From assembly GCF_009901955.1 (NCBI RefSeq), contig NZ_WUTS01000001.1, positions 2,206,604-2,270,603 of the forward strand: a stretch of 64,000 nucleotides of DNA. Direction: 5' to 3'. Positions 1 through 8,279 of this stretch are shown here, piece by piece. The stretch is from Halomonas icarae (GTDB lineage: Bacteria > Pseudomonadota > Gammaproteobacteria > Pseudomonadales > Halomonadaceae). Position 1 is the first letter of the stretch, and the number at the start of each line of letters is the position of its first letter. The notes under the pieces are model-generated. The model saw only the letters and a list, made by a program, of their open reading frames with translations, was not told the origin of the DNA and did no database searches. The translations under genes and the position numbers were made by a program.

Positions 1-524
1 CTGGCAAGAAATTATCAGTCGCTACTCTGCCTCGTATCGGCCATCGTTTGGCTGGCCTGATTGTTAACGCTCCCTAGTCATAGACCCCGCCCTCATCACA
101 GCAGGCCGGCCGGCTAAATTTACATTAAAAACTTATAAATCAGATATTTGCTGGCCATTCTTGCATGAACCATGCATGCCGTCTCCCAGTCGAATGACCG
201 CGCTCCACGCGGCCAGCATCTCTTGCCAACATGAACCACGGCAGAGCTACGCTTACACCCGGCAGCAGTGCTCCACCATCTCAGCCAGCCAGAGAGTTCA
301 ATGCTCCCAGCAAAGTATTTTATTAATTTAATTAAGAAGTTACTTGATGAAGCGCTTAACAGTTCGTTCCTGTCGATGGAGCGGTCAGACTGACCAGGTC
401 ATCACTACAGCGGTAACGACATGTTCATTTCACGTAGCTTGCTTGATTCCAGCCGGGGCGACGAGATGCGTCGACCCGCCCTCCATGCCATCCTAGGGGC
501 TTTTCCAGCCGCCGGATCCTTTCC
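1..524. other. Leading non-coding stretch, no gene recognised
   Basis: About 520 bases before the first confident gene. Reading frames are short or broken and I recognise no protein, RNA gene or repeat. Parts are clearly more AT-rich than the neighbouring genes (for example around 115-150 and 315-345), consistent with intergenic or regulatory DNA. A tail of a gene lying to the left, ending near position 60, cannot be excluded. Confidence 0.4.
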
Positions 525-1463
525 ATGTCGCTTGCCATCAGCCTGATTGCCCCCTCCTCGGTCACCGACGACGCCGCCATCGCACGAGGCATTCGTGGGC
601 TGGAGTCGCTGGGTGTCAGGGTGCGCTGCCCCGAACCGCTGCAGCGGCCCTGTCGCTACCTGGCCGGCTCCCGCGAGTGGCGGCTGGCCCAGCTACATGC
701 CGCCTATGACGACCCCGAGACCCAGGCCGTATGGGCGATCCGCGGCGGCTACGGCGCCGCCCAGCTCCTCGACGGCATCGACTGGACCCGGCTGGCCGCC
801 AACCCCAAGCCCCTGGTGGGCTACTCCGATGTCACCGTGCTGCTCGACCACTGGCACCGCCACGGCCTGCCGGCGATCCACGGCCCGGTGGTCAAGGCCG
901 CGAGCGGCCTGCTCGAGGCCGAACACACGGCCGACGACGGGAAGACCGAAAGCGAGGCTGCTAGCGAGACAGGTCACGAAGAGCGCCGGGTAGTGCATCA
1001 GCAGTTCACCGAGACCCTGGCACTGATTCAGGGGACGACAGCGCTCGACTATCCAGTTGCCGCCTGGCGCGAGGCCCCCGCCACACTCTGCGGCCCTCTC
1101 GTCGGCGGCAACCTCACCACCCTGGCAAGCCTCTCGGGCACGCCCGCCGCCTTCCAGGCACCGCCCGGGGCGCTGGTGATCCTCGAGGATGTGGGGGAGC
1201 CCTGGTATCGCCTGGAGCGGGCCCTGTGGCAGCTGGTGCATGGCGGCGCCCTGGACCGGGCCGCCGCCGTCTGTCTGGGTACCTTCGAGGGCTGCCCGCC
1301 CTGGGGCGATGAATGCCTCGAGGCGATCCTCGCCGCGACCCTGGCGCCATTGGGCATCCCGCTCTATCACGGCCTGCCGGTGGGCCATGGAGTGCACAAC
1401 CGCCCTTGGCGCTACGGCGCCAGCGGGCAGATCCACCAGGGGCGTCTCAGCGTGGCGAGCTGA
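525..1463 (+). CDS. ldcA: LD-carboxypeptidase (S66 family, LdcA/MccF-like)
   Basis: Cytoplasmic serine peptidase of the S66 family. Members remove the terminal D-alanine from murein tetrapeptides during wall recycling (LdcA) or cleave microcin C-type conjugates (MccF). The 312-residue length fits. The nucleophile is the serine of GYSDVT (S101), the catalytic Glu sits in ILEDVGE (E221) and the catalytic His in PVGHG (H288), so the triad looks complete. An acidic, low-complexity insertion at about 131-157 lies in a region that varies between members. No strong Shine-Dalgarno precedes the ATG. It stands alone on this strand, with the RlpA-like gene about 230 bp downstream. Recycling LdcA is favoured over MccF because no microcin genes are nearby. 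Confidence 0.88.
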   Translation: MSLAISLIAPSSVTDDAAIARGIRGLESLGVRVRCPEPLQRPCRYLAGSREWRLAQLHAAYDDPETQAVWAIRGGYGAAQLLDGIDWTRLAANPKPLVGYSDVTVLLDHWHRHGLPAIHGPVVKAASGLLEAEHTADDGKTESEAASETGHEERRVVHQQFTETLALIQGTTALDYPVAAWREAPATLCGPLVGGNLTTLASLSGTPAAFQAPPGALVILEDVGEPWYRLERALWQLVHGGALDRAAAVCLGTFEGCPPWGDECLEAILAATLAPLGIPLYHGLPVGHGVHNRPWRYGASGQIHQGRLSVAS

Positions 1464-1697
1464 CCGGCAGGCGGCGTGCACCAGTGTCTTCTATCTACAA
1501 CAGGGCCTTTATATAAGATTGTCGCGATCATGCGGGCATTGGCGCCCATCGTCGGGATTCCTTGCCTCACACATCGCGGGCGAGTATTATTTGTGCACCG
1601 CAGCGAGAAGCTCTCCTTGCGCTGCACCCGACCGTGCTGACTCACGTGGTATCGTGAAAAAGCACACGTGCCCAGCGAGAACCGTGAGGAAACACCG

Positions 1698-2084
1698 ATG
1701 GGAACCCGAACGCGCCTGATGCTGACCTGCTGCCTGGCAGGCCTGCTGGCCCTCGGCACTGCTGCCAACGTCAATGCTCATGACACCAGCGCCGAGACTC
1801 AGCAGGGATACGCCTCCTTCTATGCCGACAAGTTCCAGGGCCGCACCACGGCCAGCGGCGTGCCGTTTGACCAGAACCAGCTTACCGCCGCCCATCGCCA
1901 CCTGCCCTTCGGCACCGAGGTGGTGGTAGAGCGCCCGGATACCGGCCAGGAGGTCACGGTCGTGATCAACGATCGCGGCCCCTTCGTAAGGGGCCGCATC
2001 ATCGATCTCTCCAAGCGTGCCGCCAGGAAGCTGGGCCTTATCAACCGCGGCGTGGCCCCGGTGATCATCACCCAGGTCAACTGA
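1698..2084 (+). CDS. RlpA-like double-psi beta-barrel exported protein
   Basis: Exported 128-residue protein with a Sec signal peptide (hydrophobic run about 8-20, likely cleavage near A27) followed by one double-psi beta-barrel. The RlpA family contains lytic transglycosylases acting on denuded glycan at the septum. Conserved landmarks are GYASFYADKFQGRTTASG, AAHRHLPFGT (catalytic His position) and INDRGPFVRGR (catalytic Asp position). The Glu of the canonical SGE-x-(F/Y)-D motif is replaced (SGVPFD), and there is no SPOR domain, so glycan cleavage is uncertain. The start at 1698 is chosen because it has a GAGGA ribosome site and begins the signal peptide; an upstream in-frame ATG at 1668 would add ten polar residues. 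Its 3' end overlaps convergent argO by 8 bp. Confidence 0.85.
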   Translation: MGTRTRLMLTCCLAGLLALGTAANVNAHDTSAETQQGYASFYADKFQGRTTASGVPFDQNQLTAAHRHLPFGTEVVVERPDTGQEVTVVINDRGPFVRGRIIDLSKRAARKLGLINRGVAPVIITQVN

Positions 2085-2709
2085 TTCCCGCCATGGCGGC
2101 CGGCATGCCCGTCCCGCTCGCCAGCTGAATCGCGATGGCGGCCATCATCACGCCGATGGCTCCGTCGATGGCCCGCCACGCCACCGGCCGTTTCAGCCAG
2201 GGCGCCAGCGCCGCCCCTCCCCAGGCCAGCAGGCTGAACCACAGTATCGATGCCGACCCCGCCCCGGCCAGGAAGCCGGCGGTGCTGCTCTGCTGCGCCC
2301 CCACCGCCGGAATCAGCAGCAGGGTATCCAGGTAGACCTGGGGGTTGAGCAGGGTCACCGCCAGGGTGGCCAGGATCACCCGGCGACGCCCCGGCGGCGC
2401 CTGGGCCTCGCCATCCAGCCCCCGACGCCCGCTGACGGCACGCCACAGGGCCTGGGCAGCCAGCCAGCCAAGAAACAGCACCCCGGCCCAGCGCATCACC
2501 TCCATCGCCTGGGGCACCGCCAGCAGCAGCGCGCTGATGCCGAGCATGCCGGCACTCAGCAGCAAGAGATCGCTGGTCATGCACAGCCCGGCCGACCACC
2601 AGTGGTGCTGACGACGCACCGCCAGCCCCAGCACATAGGCATTCTGGGCGCCGATTGCCATGATGATCCCGCCGCTAACCACCAGCCCGGTCAGATAGCT
2701 CTCCAGCAT
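2077..2709 (-). CDS. argO: LysE/ArgO-family basic amino acid exporter
   Basis: Inner-membrane amino acid exporter of the LysE superfamily, 210 residues with about six hydrophobic segments, matching E. coli ArgO (211) in length. The first segment carries the family signature around IIMAIGAQNAYVLG, and the LLNPQVYLDT motif in the middle of the protein is also typical. ArgO and LysE export arginine and/or lysine and are activated by the LysR-type ArgP/LysG, which is exactly the divergent neighbour here. This supports ArgO over the RhtB branch of the superfamily. The ATG at 2709 follows a GGGAG ribosome site. Confidence 0.9.
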   Translation of the reverse strand: MLESYLTGLVVSGGIIMAIGAQNAYVLGLAVRRQHHWWSAGLCMTSDLLLLSAGMLGISALLLAVPQAMEVMRWAGVLFLGWLAAQALWRAVSGRRGLDGEAQAPPGRRRVILATLAVTLLNPQVYLDTLLLIPAVGAQQSSTAGFLAGAGSASILWFSLLAWGGAALAPWLKRPVAWRAIDGAIGVMMAAIAIQLASGTGMPAAMAGIS

Positions 2710-2835
2710 CTCCCTGCTCCCATGTCGTTATCGATGGCGGCCAGCCTAGCCGATGCCAGCCATACGCAAAAATCATCCTGTTAATGTCGCATCAGCTCTG
2801 CTTATGATGACCCAAATATTGGTCGGATATATGAA
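2710..2835. promoter_or_regulatory. argO-argP divergent regulatory region
   Basis: A 126-bp AT-richer gap between the divergently transcribed exporter gene and its likely activator. ArgP/LysG regulators bind such gaps through T-N11-A dyads. I see several AT-rich half-site-like segments between 2765 and 2832 but cannot assign the operator or promoter boxes with confidence. The region call rests on gene arrangement. Confidence 0.5.
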
Positions 2836-3705
2836 ATGCTGGATTACAAGCTGCTGGAGGCCCTGGCGGCCGTGGTGGAGTGTGGCGGCTTCGAGCGCGC
2901 CGGCGAGGCGCTGGGGCTCTCGCAATCGGCGATCTCCCAGCGCATCCGCACCCTGGAGATACGCCTGGGGCAGCCCGTGCTGGTGCGCACCCCGACGCTG
3001 GCCCCCACGCCGGTGGGGCGCCAGCTGCTCAACCATGCCCGGCGCGTTCAGCTGCTCGAGCGCGACCTGAGCCGGGCGTTGCCGACCCTGGAGAGCGAGG
3101 CCCCCCGCCTGCGCATCGCGGTGAACGCCGACAGCCTGGCCACCTGGTGGGCCGAGGCCGTCGGAGTCCTGTGTCGGGAGGAGGGGGTAGTCCTCGACCT
3201 GGTGGTGGAGGATCAGGAGGTCGGCCTGCGCCGCCTGCGCGACGGCGATGTGGCCGCCTGCCTGTGTGCCAGCCCACAGCCCATCGCCGGGGCCCGCGCC
3301 CTGCCCCTGGGCCGGATGAGCTATCTGCCGCTGGCCACGCCCGCCTATCGCGAGCGCCATTTTTCGGCGGGCCCTGCCGCCGAGGCCTTTCGCCAGGCGC
3401 CGGCCATCGTCTTCGGCCCCAACGACCAGCTACAGCACCGCTTTCTGGCCCAGTGCGGCTACCACGGCCCCTTTCCCTACCACCTCTGCCCCGCTTCGGA
3501 GGGCTTCGTCAGGCTGGCCCTGGCCGGCATGGGCTACGGCATGATCCCGCGCATGCAGGTGGAGAGACGGCTGGCGGCCGGCGAGCTGGTCAGCATCGCC
3601 CCGGGGCAGGCGCTGGAGGTGCCGCTCTACTGGCACAGCTGGCGCCATAGCGGCCAGCTGATCGAGCGGCTGAGCGAGGCGCTGGGCGCGGTCAGCCTGG
3701 TGTGA
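2836..3705 (+). CDS. argP: LysR-family regulator ArgP/LysG
   Basis: LysR-type transcription factor of 289 residues. An N-terminal winged helix-turn-helix (about residues 17-40, including GEALGLSQSAISQRI) is followed by a dimerisation helix and a periplasmic-binding-like effector domain. The protein starts MLDYKLLEALAAVVECGGFERA, the characteristic opening of the ArgP/IciA/LysG group. Members sense lysine and arginine and switch on the exporter. Divergent pairing with the LysE-type exporter confirms the assignment by context. The thioredoxin-like gene ends convergently one base after its stop. Confidence 0.9.
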   Translation: MLDYKLLEALAAVVECGGFERAGEALGLSQSAISQRIRTLEIRLGQPVLVRTPTLAPTPVGRQLLNHARRVQLLERDLSRALPTLESEAPRLRIAVNADSLATWWAEAVGVLCREEGVVLDLVVEDQEVGLRRLRDGDVAACLCASPQPIAGARALPLGRMSYLPLATPAYRERHFSAGPAAEAFRQAPAIVFGPNDQLQHRFLAQCGYHGPFPYHLCPASEGFVRLALAGMGYGMIPRMQVERRLAAGELVSIAPGQALEVPLYWHSWRHSGQLIERLSEALGAVSLV

Positions 3706-3706
3706 T

Positions 3707-4108
3707 TCAGTACGCCGGAGGCGGGGTTCCCCTTGCATAAGGACGCTCGATCGCGCGATGCAGCGCCGCCAGCGAAAAGGCTCGCACGAACTCGTCGAAC
3801 GGGCGACCATCGAACCACAGCCGAATCACCGGCAGGCTGAACACCTGGCGCTGGGCACACACCGACTGCCCCTCGCCCTGGCAATCCACATAGACGCCCC
3901 GCATGGCGGGAAACGACTCGGCCAGCATCGCCTCGATGCGCGACTTGATCGCCTGACACACCCCACAGGCCGGGCCGCCATAGAGCACCAGTAGCGCCGG
4001 AGACTCCGCCTCCAGCGCCGCCAGCTCCTCCAGGGAGGAGACAGGGCGCAGCGCACTCAGCTCGCCCTTCTCACTCGGCTTACTCGTCTTGCTCGACTTA
4101 CTCATCAT
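3707..4108 (-). CDS. Thioredoxin-fold protein with CGVC active site
   Basis: Small cytoplasmic thioredoxin-like protein of 133-134 residues with no signal peptide. A Lys/Ser-rich polar leader of about 16 residues precedes the fold. The redox motif CGVC lies at residues 48-51 after the strand ALLVLY, and the cis-proline loop is SLPVIRLW. Two adjacent ATGs (4108 and 4105) overlap the end of the upstream yghU-like gene, so translation is probably coupled and the two proteins co-expressed. The open frame extends much further upstream only as an out-of-frame shadow of yghU. The role is probably thiol-disulfide exchange linked to the glutathione enzyme; the exact substrate is unknown. Confidence 0.82.
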   Translation of the reverse strand: MMSKSSKTSKPSEKGELSALRPVSSLEELAALEAESPALLVLYGGPACGVCQAIKSRIEAMLAESFPAMRGVYVDCQGEGQSVCAQRQVFSLPVIRLWFDGRPFDEFVRAFSLAALHRAIERPYARGTPPPAY

Positions 4109-4979
4109 CACCGTCGGCGAGCTTGTCCTGGGTGCGGGTGGCGAAGTCCTCGGCCGCGTGACGCTCATGGAGCTGCATCTCCGGCTCGCCGAAGGTGCGA
4201 TTGACCATGCGGCCACGCTGCACCGCCGGGCGCTCGTCGATCTCCCGGGCCCAGCGCACCACATGGGTATACTCCTGCACCTGCAGGAACTCGCCGGCAT
4301 CATAGAGCCGCCCCAGCACCAGCTGGCCATACCAGGGCCAGGTGGCCATGTCGGCGATGGTGTAGGTGTCGCCGGCCAGGTAACGGTTCTCGGCCAGGTG
4401 GCGATCCAGCACATCGAGCTGGCGCTTGGTCTCCATGGCGTAGCGGTCGATGGGGTACTCGAGCTTCTCCGGCGCATAGGCGTAGAAGTGCCCGAAGCCG
4501 CCGCCCAGGAAGGGCGCGCTGCCCATCTGCCAGAACAGCCAGTTCAGGGTCTCGGTACGCGCGACGTGATCGCTCGGCAGAAACTCGCCAAACTTCTCCG
4601 CCAGGTAGAGCAGGATGGAGCCGGATTCAAACACCCGGGTAGGCGGCTTGGTGGAGTGATCCATCAGCGCCGGGATCTTTGAGTTGGGATTCGCCTCGAC
4701 GAAGCCACTGCCGAACTGGTCGCCATCGCCGATGCGGATCAGCCAGGCGTCGTACTCGGCGTCTCGATGCCCCAGCGCCAGCAGCTCCTCGAACATCACC
4801 GTGACCTTGACCCCGTTGGGAGTGGCCAGGGAGTAGAGCTGGAAGGGGTGCTCGCCCACCGGCAGCGCCTTCTCATGGGTCGTCCCGGCGATCGGGCGGT
4901 TGGTGCTGGCGAAGGCGCCACCGCTGGGATGCTCCCACTTCCACACCTTGGGCGGCACGTACTGATTCTGTTCGCTCAT
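4098..4979 (-). CDS. yghU: YghU-type glutathione S-transferase/disulfide reductase
   Basis: Glutathione transferase-like enzyme of 293 residues (E. coli YghU has 288). YghU and YfcG proteins bind two glutathiones and show disulfide-bond reductase activity. The N-terminal extension VPPKVWKWEHPSGGAFASTN and the thioredoxin-like domain from about residue 45 (FQLYSLATPNGVKVTVMFEE, then NPNSKIPAL) identify this subgroup, followed by an all-helical C-terminal domain. The start at 4979 has an AGGAG ribosome site about 6 bases upstream. The longer frame starting at 5150 adds 57 residues of non-family sequence and is rejected. It forms a two-gene unit with the overlapping thioredoxin-like gene. Confidence 0.92.
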   Translation of the reverse strand: MSEQNQYVPPKVWKWEHPSGGAFASTNRPIAGTTHEKALPVGEHPFQLYSLATPNGVKVTVMFEELLALGHRDAEYDAWLIRIGDGDQFGSGFVEANPNSKIPALMDHSTKPPTRVFESGSILLYLAEKFGEFLPSDHVARTETLNWLFWQMGSAPFLGGGFGHFYAYAPEKLEYPIDRYAMETKRQLDVLDRHLAENRYLAGDTYTIADMATWPWYGQLVLGRLYDAGEFLQVQEYTHVVRWAREIDERPAVQRGRMVNRTFGEPEMQLHERHAAEDFATRTQDKLADGDDE

Positions 4980-5219
4980 GCTGACTCCTGGTTGCGAAGC
5001 CGCGCCGGTCATCGGCGACGGCGTGTGAGCCTCCGACAAACGATAGCGGGTTAAGGTTTCGGATTCGAGCCGCTGGGCCCGCCAGCCACCATGAATCACG
5101 CATAAGCGTGGTGGCAACCGCCTACAAGCGTGGTAGGAAAAGACCGACAACGTGCCGAAGGCGCTTGGCTAAGGTAAAAGAATCACTGCGGGTCAGGGAA
5201 TCACTCCCGGGAGGGCCCC

Positions 5220-5759
5220 ATGCGCCCCATTGCGTCACCATCGGCCGGCCTGCGCTCGCACCACGGCTTTACCCTGATCGAGCTGATCGTGGCCATCGCC
5301 GTGCTCGCGATCATGGTCACCTGGGCGGTGCCAAGCTTCCAGCAGTTTACCGCCCGCAACGAGGTTGCCGCCGAGGTGATGCGCCTCAAGAGTGCGCTGG
5401 CGATGACCCGCAGCGCGGCCATTACCCGCCGCGGCACCGTTACGCTATGCCCGAGTGTGGATATGAGCCAGTGTGCGATCAGCAACAACGCCGATGGCAA
5501 GGCGTGGCTGGCGACCCTGGCCATTTTCGAAGGCCGCGGCGAGCCCGGCGACACCCTGCTGCGCACGCTTGGCGAGAGCCGGCTGCCCGCCATCACATAT
5601 CGCAATGATAATCGTCCGGTGCGCTACAAGGCGTTGGGCCGCACGATGGGCTACAACGGCACCTTCCGGCTCTGCGGAGGGCAGGAAGAGGGGGCTAGTG
5701 TCATTGTCAGTAACGCCGGTAGGGTACGCGTGGAGTCTTCTCGCCCGTCCGAGTGCTAA
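5220..5759 (+). CDS. FimT/GspH-type minor pseudopilin
   Basis: Type IV pilin-like protein of 179 residues. A short positively charged leader ends in the prepilin peptidase site at HHG/FTLIEL (about residue 16), followed by a hydrophobic helix with the conserved Glu at mature position 5. The rest is a GspH/FimT-type globular domain with a likely C-terminal disulfide (CGG near 157 and terminal Cys). FimT/FimU proteins prime type IV pili and some bind DNA during transformation. A GGGAGG ribosome site lies just upstream. No other pilin gene is adjacent, so it is an orphan in this window. Confidence 0.86.
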   Translation: MRPIASPSAGLRSHHGFTLIELIVAIAVLAIMVTWAVPSFQQFTARNEVAAEVMRLKSALAMTRSAAITRRGTVTLCPSVDMSQCAISNNADGKAWLATLAIFEGRGEPGDTLLRTLGESRLPAITYRNDNRPVRYKALGRTMGYNGTFRLCGGQEEGASVIVSNAGRVRVESSRPSEC

Positions 5760-5930
5760 AACCATGTAACTCAGCTAGAGGCATTCACCATCCCTTCTCG
5801 GCAGAGCGAGTGAAGCCCGTACAAGGCCTGAAGCCGGAAATCTTAACAAACTTCGCTTACCCCGCCACCTCACAAAACCAGTCAAAACGCTCCGTTAATA
5901 CCAGCTGATAACCTCGGGAGTACTAAGTGC

Positions 5931-6095
5931 CTATTCAAAATTAATCGCGTTATCAGTTCCATAGCTACCGAGCAGCCGGTGTACCTCATCACAGAGGCGC
6001 TTGACCGGCGGAACGAACTCGCCACCGATATAGTTGCCGTAGCGCGACTCGAAGGCGACGACCGCACCGGACTGGCTCGGATTGGTATAAATCAT
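5931..6095 (-). pseudogene. Aldehyde dehydrogenase N-terminal fragment
   Basis: A 54-codon frame with an AAGGAG ribosome site and ATG. Its first 32 codons match the N-terminus of the ExaC/acetaldehyde-type NAD-dependent aldehyde dehydrogenases (SRYGNYIGGEFVPPVK). After PVK, where family members continue with glycine and aromatic residues leading into the Rossmann domain, the sequence switches to 22 unrelated residues and a stop. No later part of a ~500-residue dehydrogenase is found between here and the pilin gene. It lies about 60 bp behind the flavin monooxygenase gene on the same strand, so it was probably the second gene of that operon, lost by deletion. Confidence 0.75.
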
Positions 6096-6156
6096 GGTAA
6101 ACTCCTTGATGATAATTGTTAAGCAGGCCGGCTCATCCCTACCGGCCCATCGCGAC

Positions 6157-7953
6157 TTAGGCGAGATGATGAACGTCTTGCAAGCCGTACACTGGTGTAG
6201 CGATGCCTTCCATACGAGCCTTGAGCTGCAAGGCCAGATACTGGGAATAGTGTCGAGACTGATGCAGGTTGCCGCCATGGAACCATAGCGCTTCCTGCTG
6301 CGTCGGCTTCCACATATTCCGTAGCTCGCCTTCCCAGGGGCCAGGATCCTTGGTGGTATCGGAGCCCATTCCCCAACACTTTCCCACCTTGTCGGCCACC
6401 TCCTGCGAAATGATGCGAGCCGCCCAGCCATTCATGGAGCCGTAGCCAGTGGCATAGATGATCAGGTCGGCGGGCAACTTAGTTCCATCGGTGAGGGTTA
6501 CTGAGCGCGGATTGATGTGCTCAATACTCACGCCGCTACGCAACTTGATCTCACCGTCGGCGATCAAGTCGCATGCCCCCACGTCGATGTAATAGCCTGA
6601 GGCCCGCCGCAGATACTTGAGAAACAGTCCAGAATCATCATCGCCGAAATCAAGCATAAATCCGGCATCTTCCAGTCTCTTGTAGAACTCGGCATCGCGC
6701 TCTCGGATCTGGTTGAAGAGAGGACGCTGAAAGTCGGGTAGCAGCTTGTAGGGAATGGAAGCAAAGATCAGGTCGGCCTTGTCATGAGTGATCCCTTGGC
6801 GGACGGCCTCTTCGGAATAGAGTGGCCCAAGGGCAATCTCCATAAGAGAGTCAGATTTCACGACATGGGTGGAGGAGCGCTGCAGCATGGTGACATCCGC
6901 ATCGTTTTCCCACAGCGCCGCGCATATATCGTGAGCCGAGTTGTTAGCCCCCACGACAACCACCTTCTTTCCGCGGTAAGCATCAGGTCCCGGATGCTGG
7001 CTCGAGTGTTGCTGTTCCCCCTCGAAGGTTTCGGCACCGGGAAATTGCGGCACGTTGGGCATGCCCGACATCCCAGTTGCCAGGACCAGTTGCTTGGGGC
7101 GAAGCGTGACACGTTCTCCATCTCGATTGACGTTTACCGTCCACTCGCCGCTAGCCTCATCATAACTGGCGCTCTCGCACACGGTAGAGCTCCAGTAATT
7201 GAGCTCCATGACCTTGGTATACATCTCCAGCCAGTCGCCGATCTTGTCCTTGGGCGCAAAGACTGGCCAGTTGTCGGGAAAGGGAATATAGGGCATGTGG
7301 TCGTACCACACAGGGTCGTGCAGACACAGCGACTTGTAACGATTACGCCAGGCATCACCGGGACGAGGGTGCTTGTCGAGCACGATCGTAGGCACGTTCA
7401 TCTGGCGCAGGCGAGCCGCCAGCCCAATGCCCCCCTGACCACCGCCGACGACAACGCAGTAAGGTTGCTCTCTGTAGCCAAGCGTCTCTTCTTCGCGCTC
7501 ACGAGCTTCAAGCCAGGTTTCACGAGTCTTGCTGGCACCATGCTGGGCTCCCATGGGGCGACGCAGACCACTCGGTTCAGGGTAATCCTTCAACTCCTTC
7601 ATGGTGGTCAACAAAGTCCAACACTGACCATTCTTCAATCGCACCAGGCCCTTGCCTCGCGCCACCGCGGTTTCGAAAGTGAACCATGCTTCGGTGACAC
7701 CGTCGGATTCAGTGGCTTCGCCGTCAATCTGCCAGTTCGTAGGACGAATCTGATCGAGTGTGGCATTGAGCATGGACTGAATGGCGTCCTTGCCTTCCAG
7801 CGTCTTGAGATTCCAGGTAAAGGCGACCAGGTCGCGCCAGTAGCACTCCTCGCCGAACAGGGTCAGAACGCTTGCGATATCCCGCTGTTCAAGCGCGTTC
7901 TCGAAATCAGCGAGCCAAAGCTGCACTTCCTGGGTAGGCGTGTGTGTCGTCAT
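6157..7953 (-). CDS. SnoaL-like domain fused to flavin-containing monooxygenase
   Basis: Predicted cytoplasmic FAD/NADPH monooxygenase of 598 residues. Residues 1-130 form a SnoaL/NTF2-like domain. From about 160 a class B flavoprotein monooxygenase follows, with an FAD fingerprint (VVVGGGQGGIG, about 167-177), an ATG motif (about 292-294), an NADPH fingerprint (VVVVGANNSAHD, about 331-342) and a late ATGYG motif. Such enzymes oxygenate carbonyls, amines or sulfides; the substrate cannot be read here. The start at 7953 is chosen over 7995 because it has a GGAG site and lies downstream of the sigma54 promoter. The divergent AcoR-type activator and the dehydrogenase fragment behind it suggest inducible breakdown of a small ketone, alcohol or aldehyde. 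Confidence 0.9.
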   Translation of the reverse strand: MTTHTPTQEVQLWLADFENALEQRDIASVLTLFGEECYWRDLVAFTWNLKTLEGKDAIQSMLNATLDQIRPTNWQIDGEATESDGVTEAWFTFETAVARGKGLVRLKNGQCWTLLTTMKELKDYPEPSGLRRPMGAQHGASKTRETWLEAREREEETLGYREQPYCVVVGGGQGGIGLAARLRQMNVPTIVLDKHPRPGDAWRNRYKSLCLHDPVWYDHMPYIPFPDNWPVFAPKDKIGDWLEMYTKVMELNYWSSTVCESASYDEASGEWTVNVNRDGERVTLRPKQLVLATGMSGMPNVPQFPGAETFEGEQQHSSQHPGPDAYRGKKVVVVGANNSAHDICAALWENDADVTMLQRSSTHVVKSDSLMEIALGPLYSEEAVRQGITHDKADLIFASIPYKLLPDFQRPLFNQIRERDAEFYKRLEDAGFMLDFGDDDSGLFLKYLRRASGYYIDVGACDLIADGEIKLRSGVSIEHINPRSVTLTDGTKLPADLIIYATGYGSMNGWAARIISQEVADKVGKCWGMGSDTTKDPGPWEGELRNMWKPTQQEALWFHGGNLHQSRHYSQYLALQLKARMEGIATPVYGLQDVHHLA

Positions 7954-7995
7954 CGTTGTTCTCCGTTTTGTTCGTAGGTGACACGCCCACTCCAC

Positions 7996-8011
7996 AGCAT
8001 GAAGTGTGCCA
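7996..8011 (-). promoter_or_regulatory. Sigma54 (-24/-12) promoter of the monooxygenase operon
   Basis: On the minus strand this reads TGGCACACTTCATGCT. It matches the sigma54 consensus TGGCAC-N5-TTGC at all but one position and has the obligatory GG-N10-GC spacing. It lies 43 bp before the monooxygenase ATG, giving a leader of roughly 30 nt. The divergently encoded activator contains a sigma54-interaction domain, which independently supports the call. Confidence 0.85.
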
Positions 8012-8064
8012 ATCCCGGCCGCCCAACCGAAAACACCGCTAAATAACTGATAATAATAGAAATA

Positions 8065-8154
8065 CTGTTACAAGAAACAGCGTGAAGTGATGAACGAAAT
8101 GGATACGGATGAAACACCTGTCACGTAACGAGAGAAAGGGCGCGTTACACCTGT
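8065..8154. promoter_or_regulatory. Candidate upstream activator sites for the AcoR-type regulator
   Basis: Between the sigma54 promoter and the activator gene lie three symmetric elements: CTGTT-N6-AACAG at 8065-8080, GTAACG-N12-CGTTAC at 8125-8148, and a direct repeat ACACCTGT at 8114-8121 and 8147-8154, spaced 33 bp or about three helical turns. They sit roughly 55-140 bp upstream of the -24 element, the usual place for enhancer-type sites. Which one is bound is inference. Confidence 0.5.
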
Positions 8155-8279
8155 AATGCTCGACGAAGGGTGGAGGTGCAGCCGATTGACTCCCTGCGCG
8201 GTCGGCTTAGGCTGAACGAGTGACTGCCACACAACAACAAGAGCCGCTGGAATTACAGCGGGGGTATGGAGAGGCAGCA

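Noticed and set aside
6784..7977. Open frame of 397 codons on the plus strand
   Set aside because: Antisense of the flavin monooxygenase; it would also run through the sigma54 leader.
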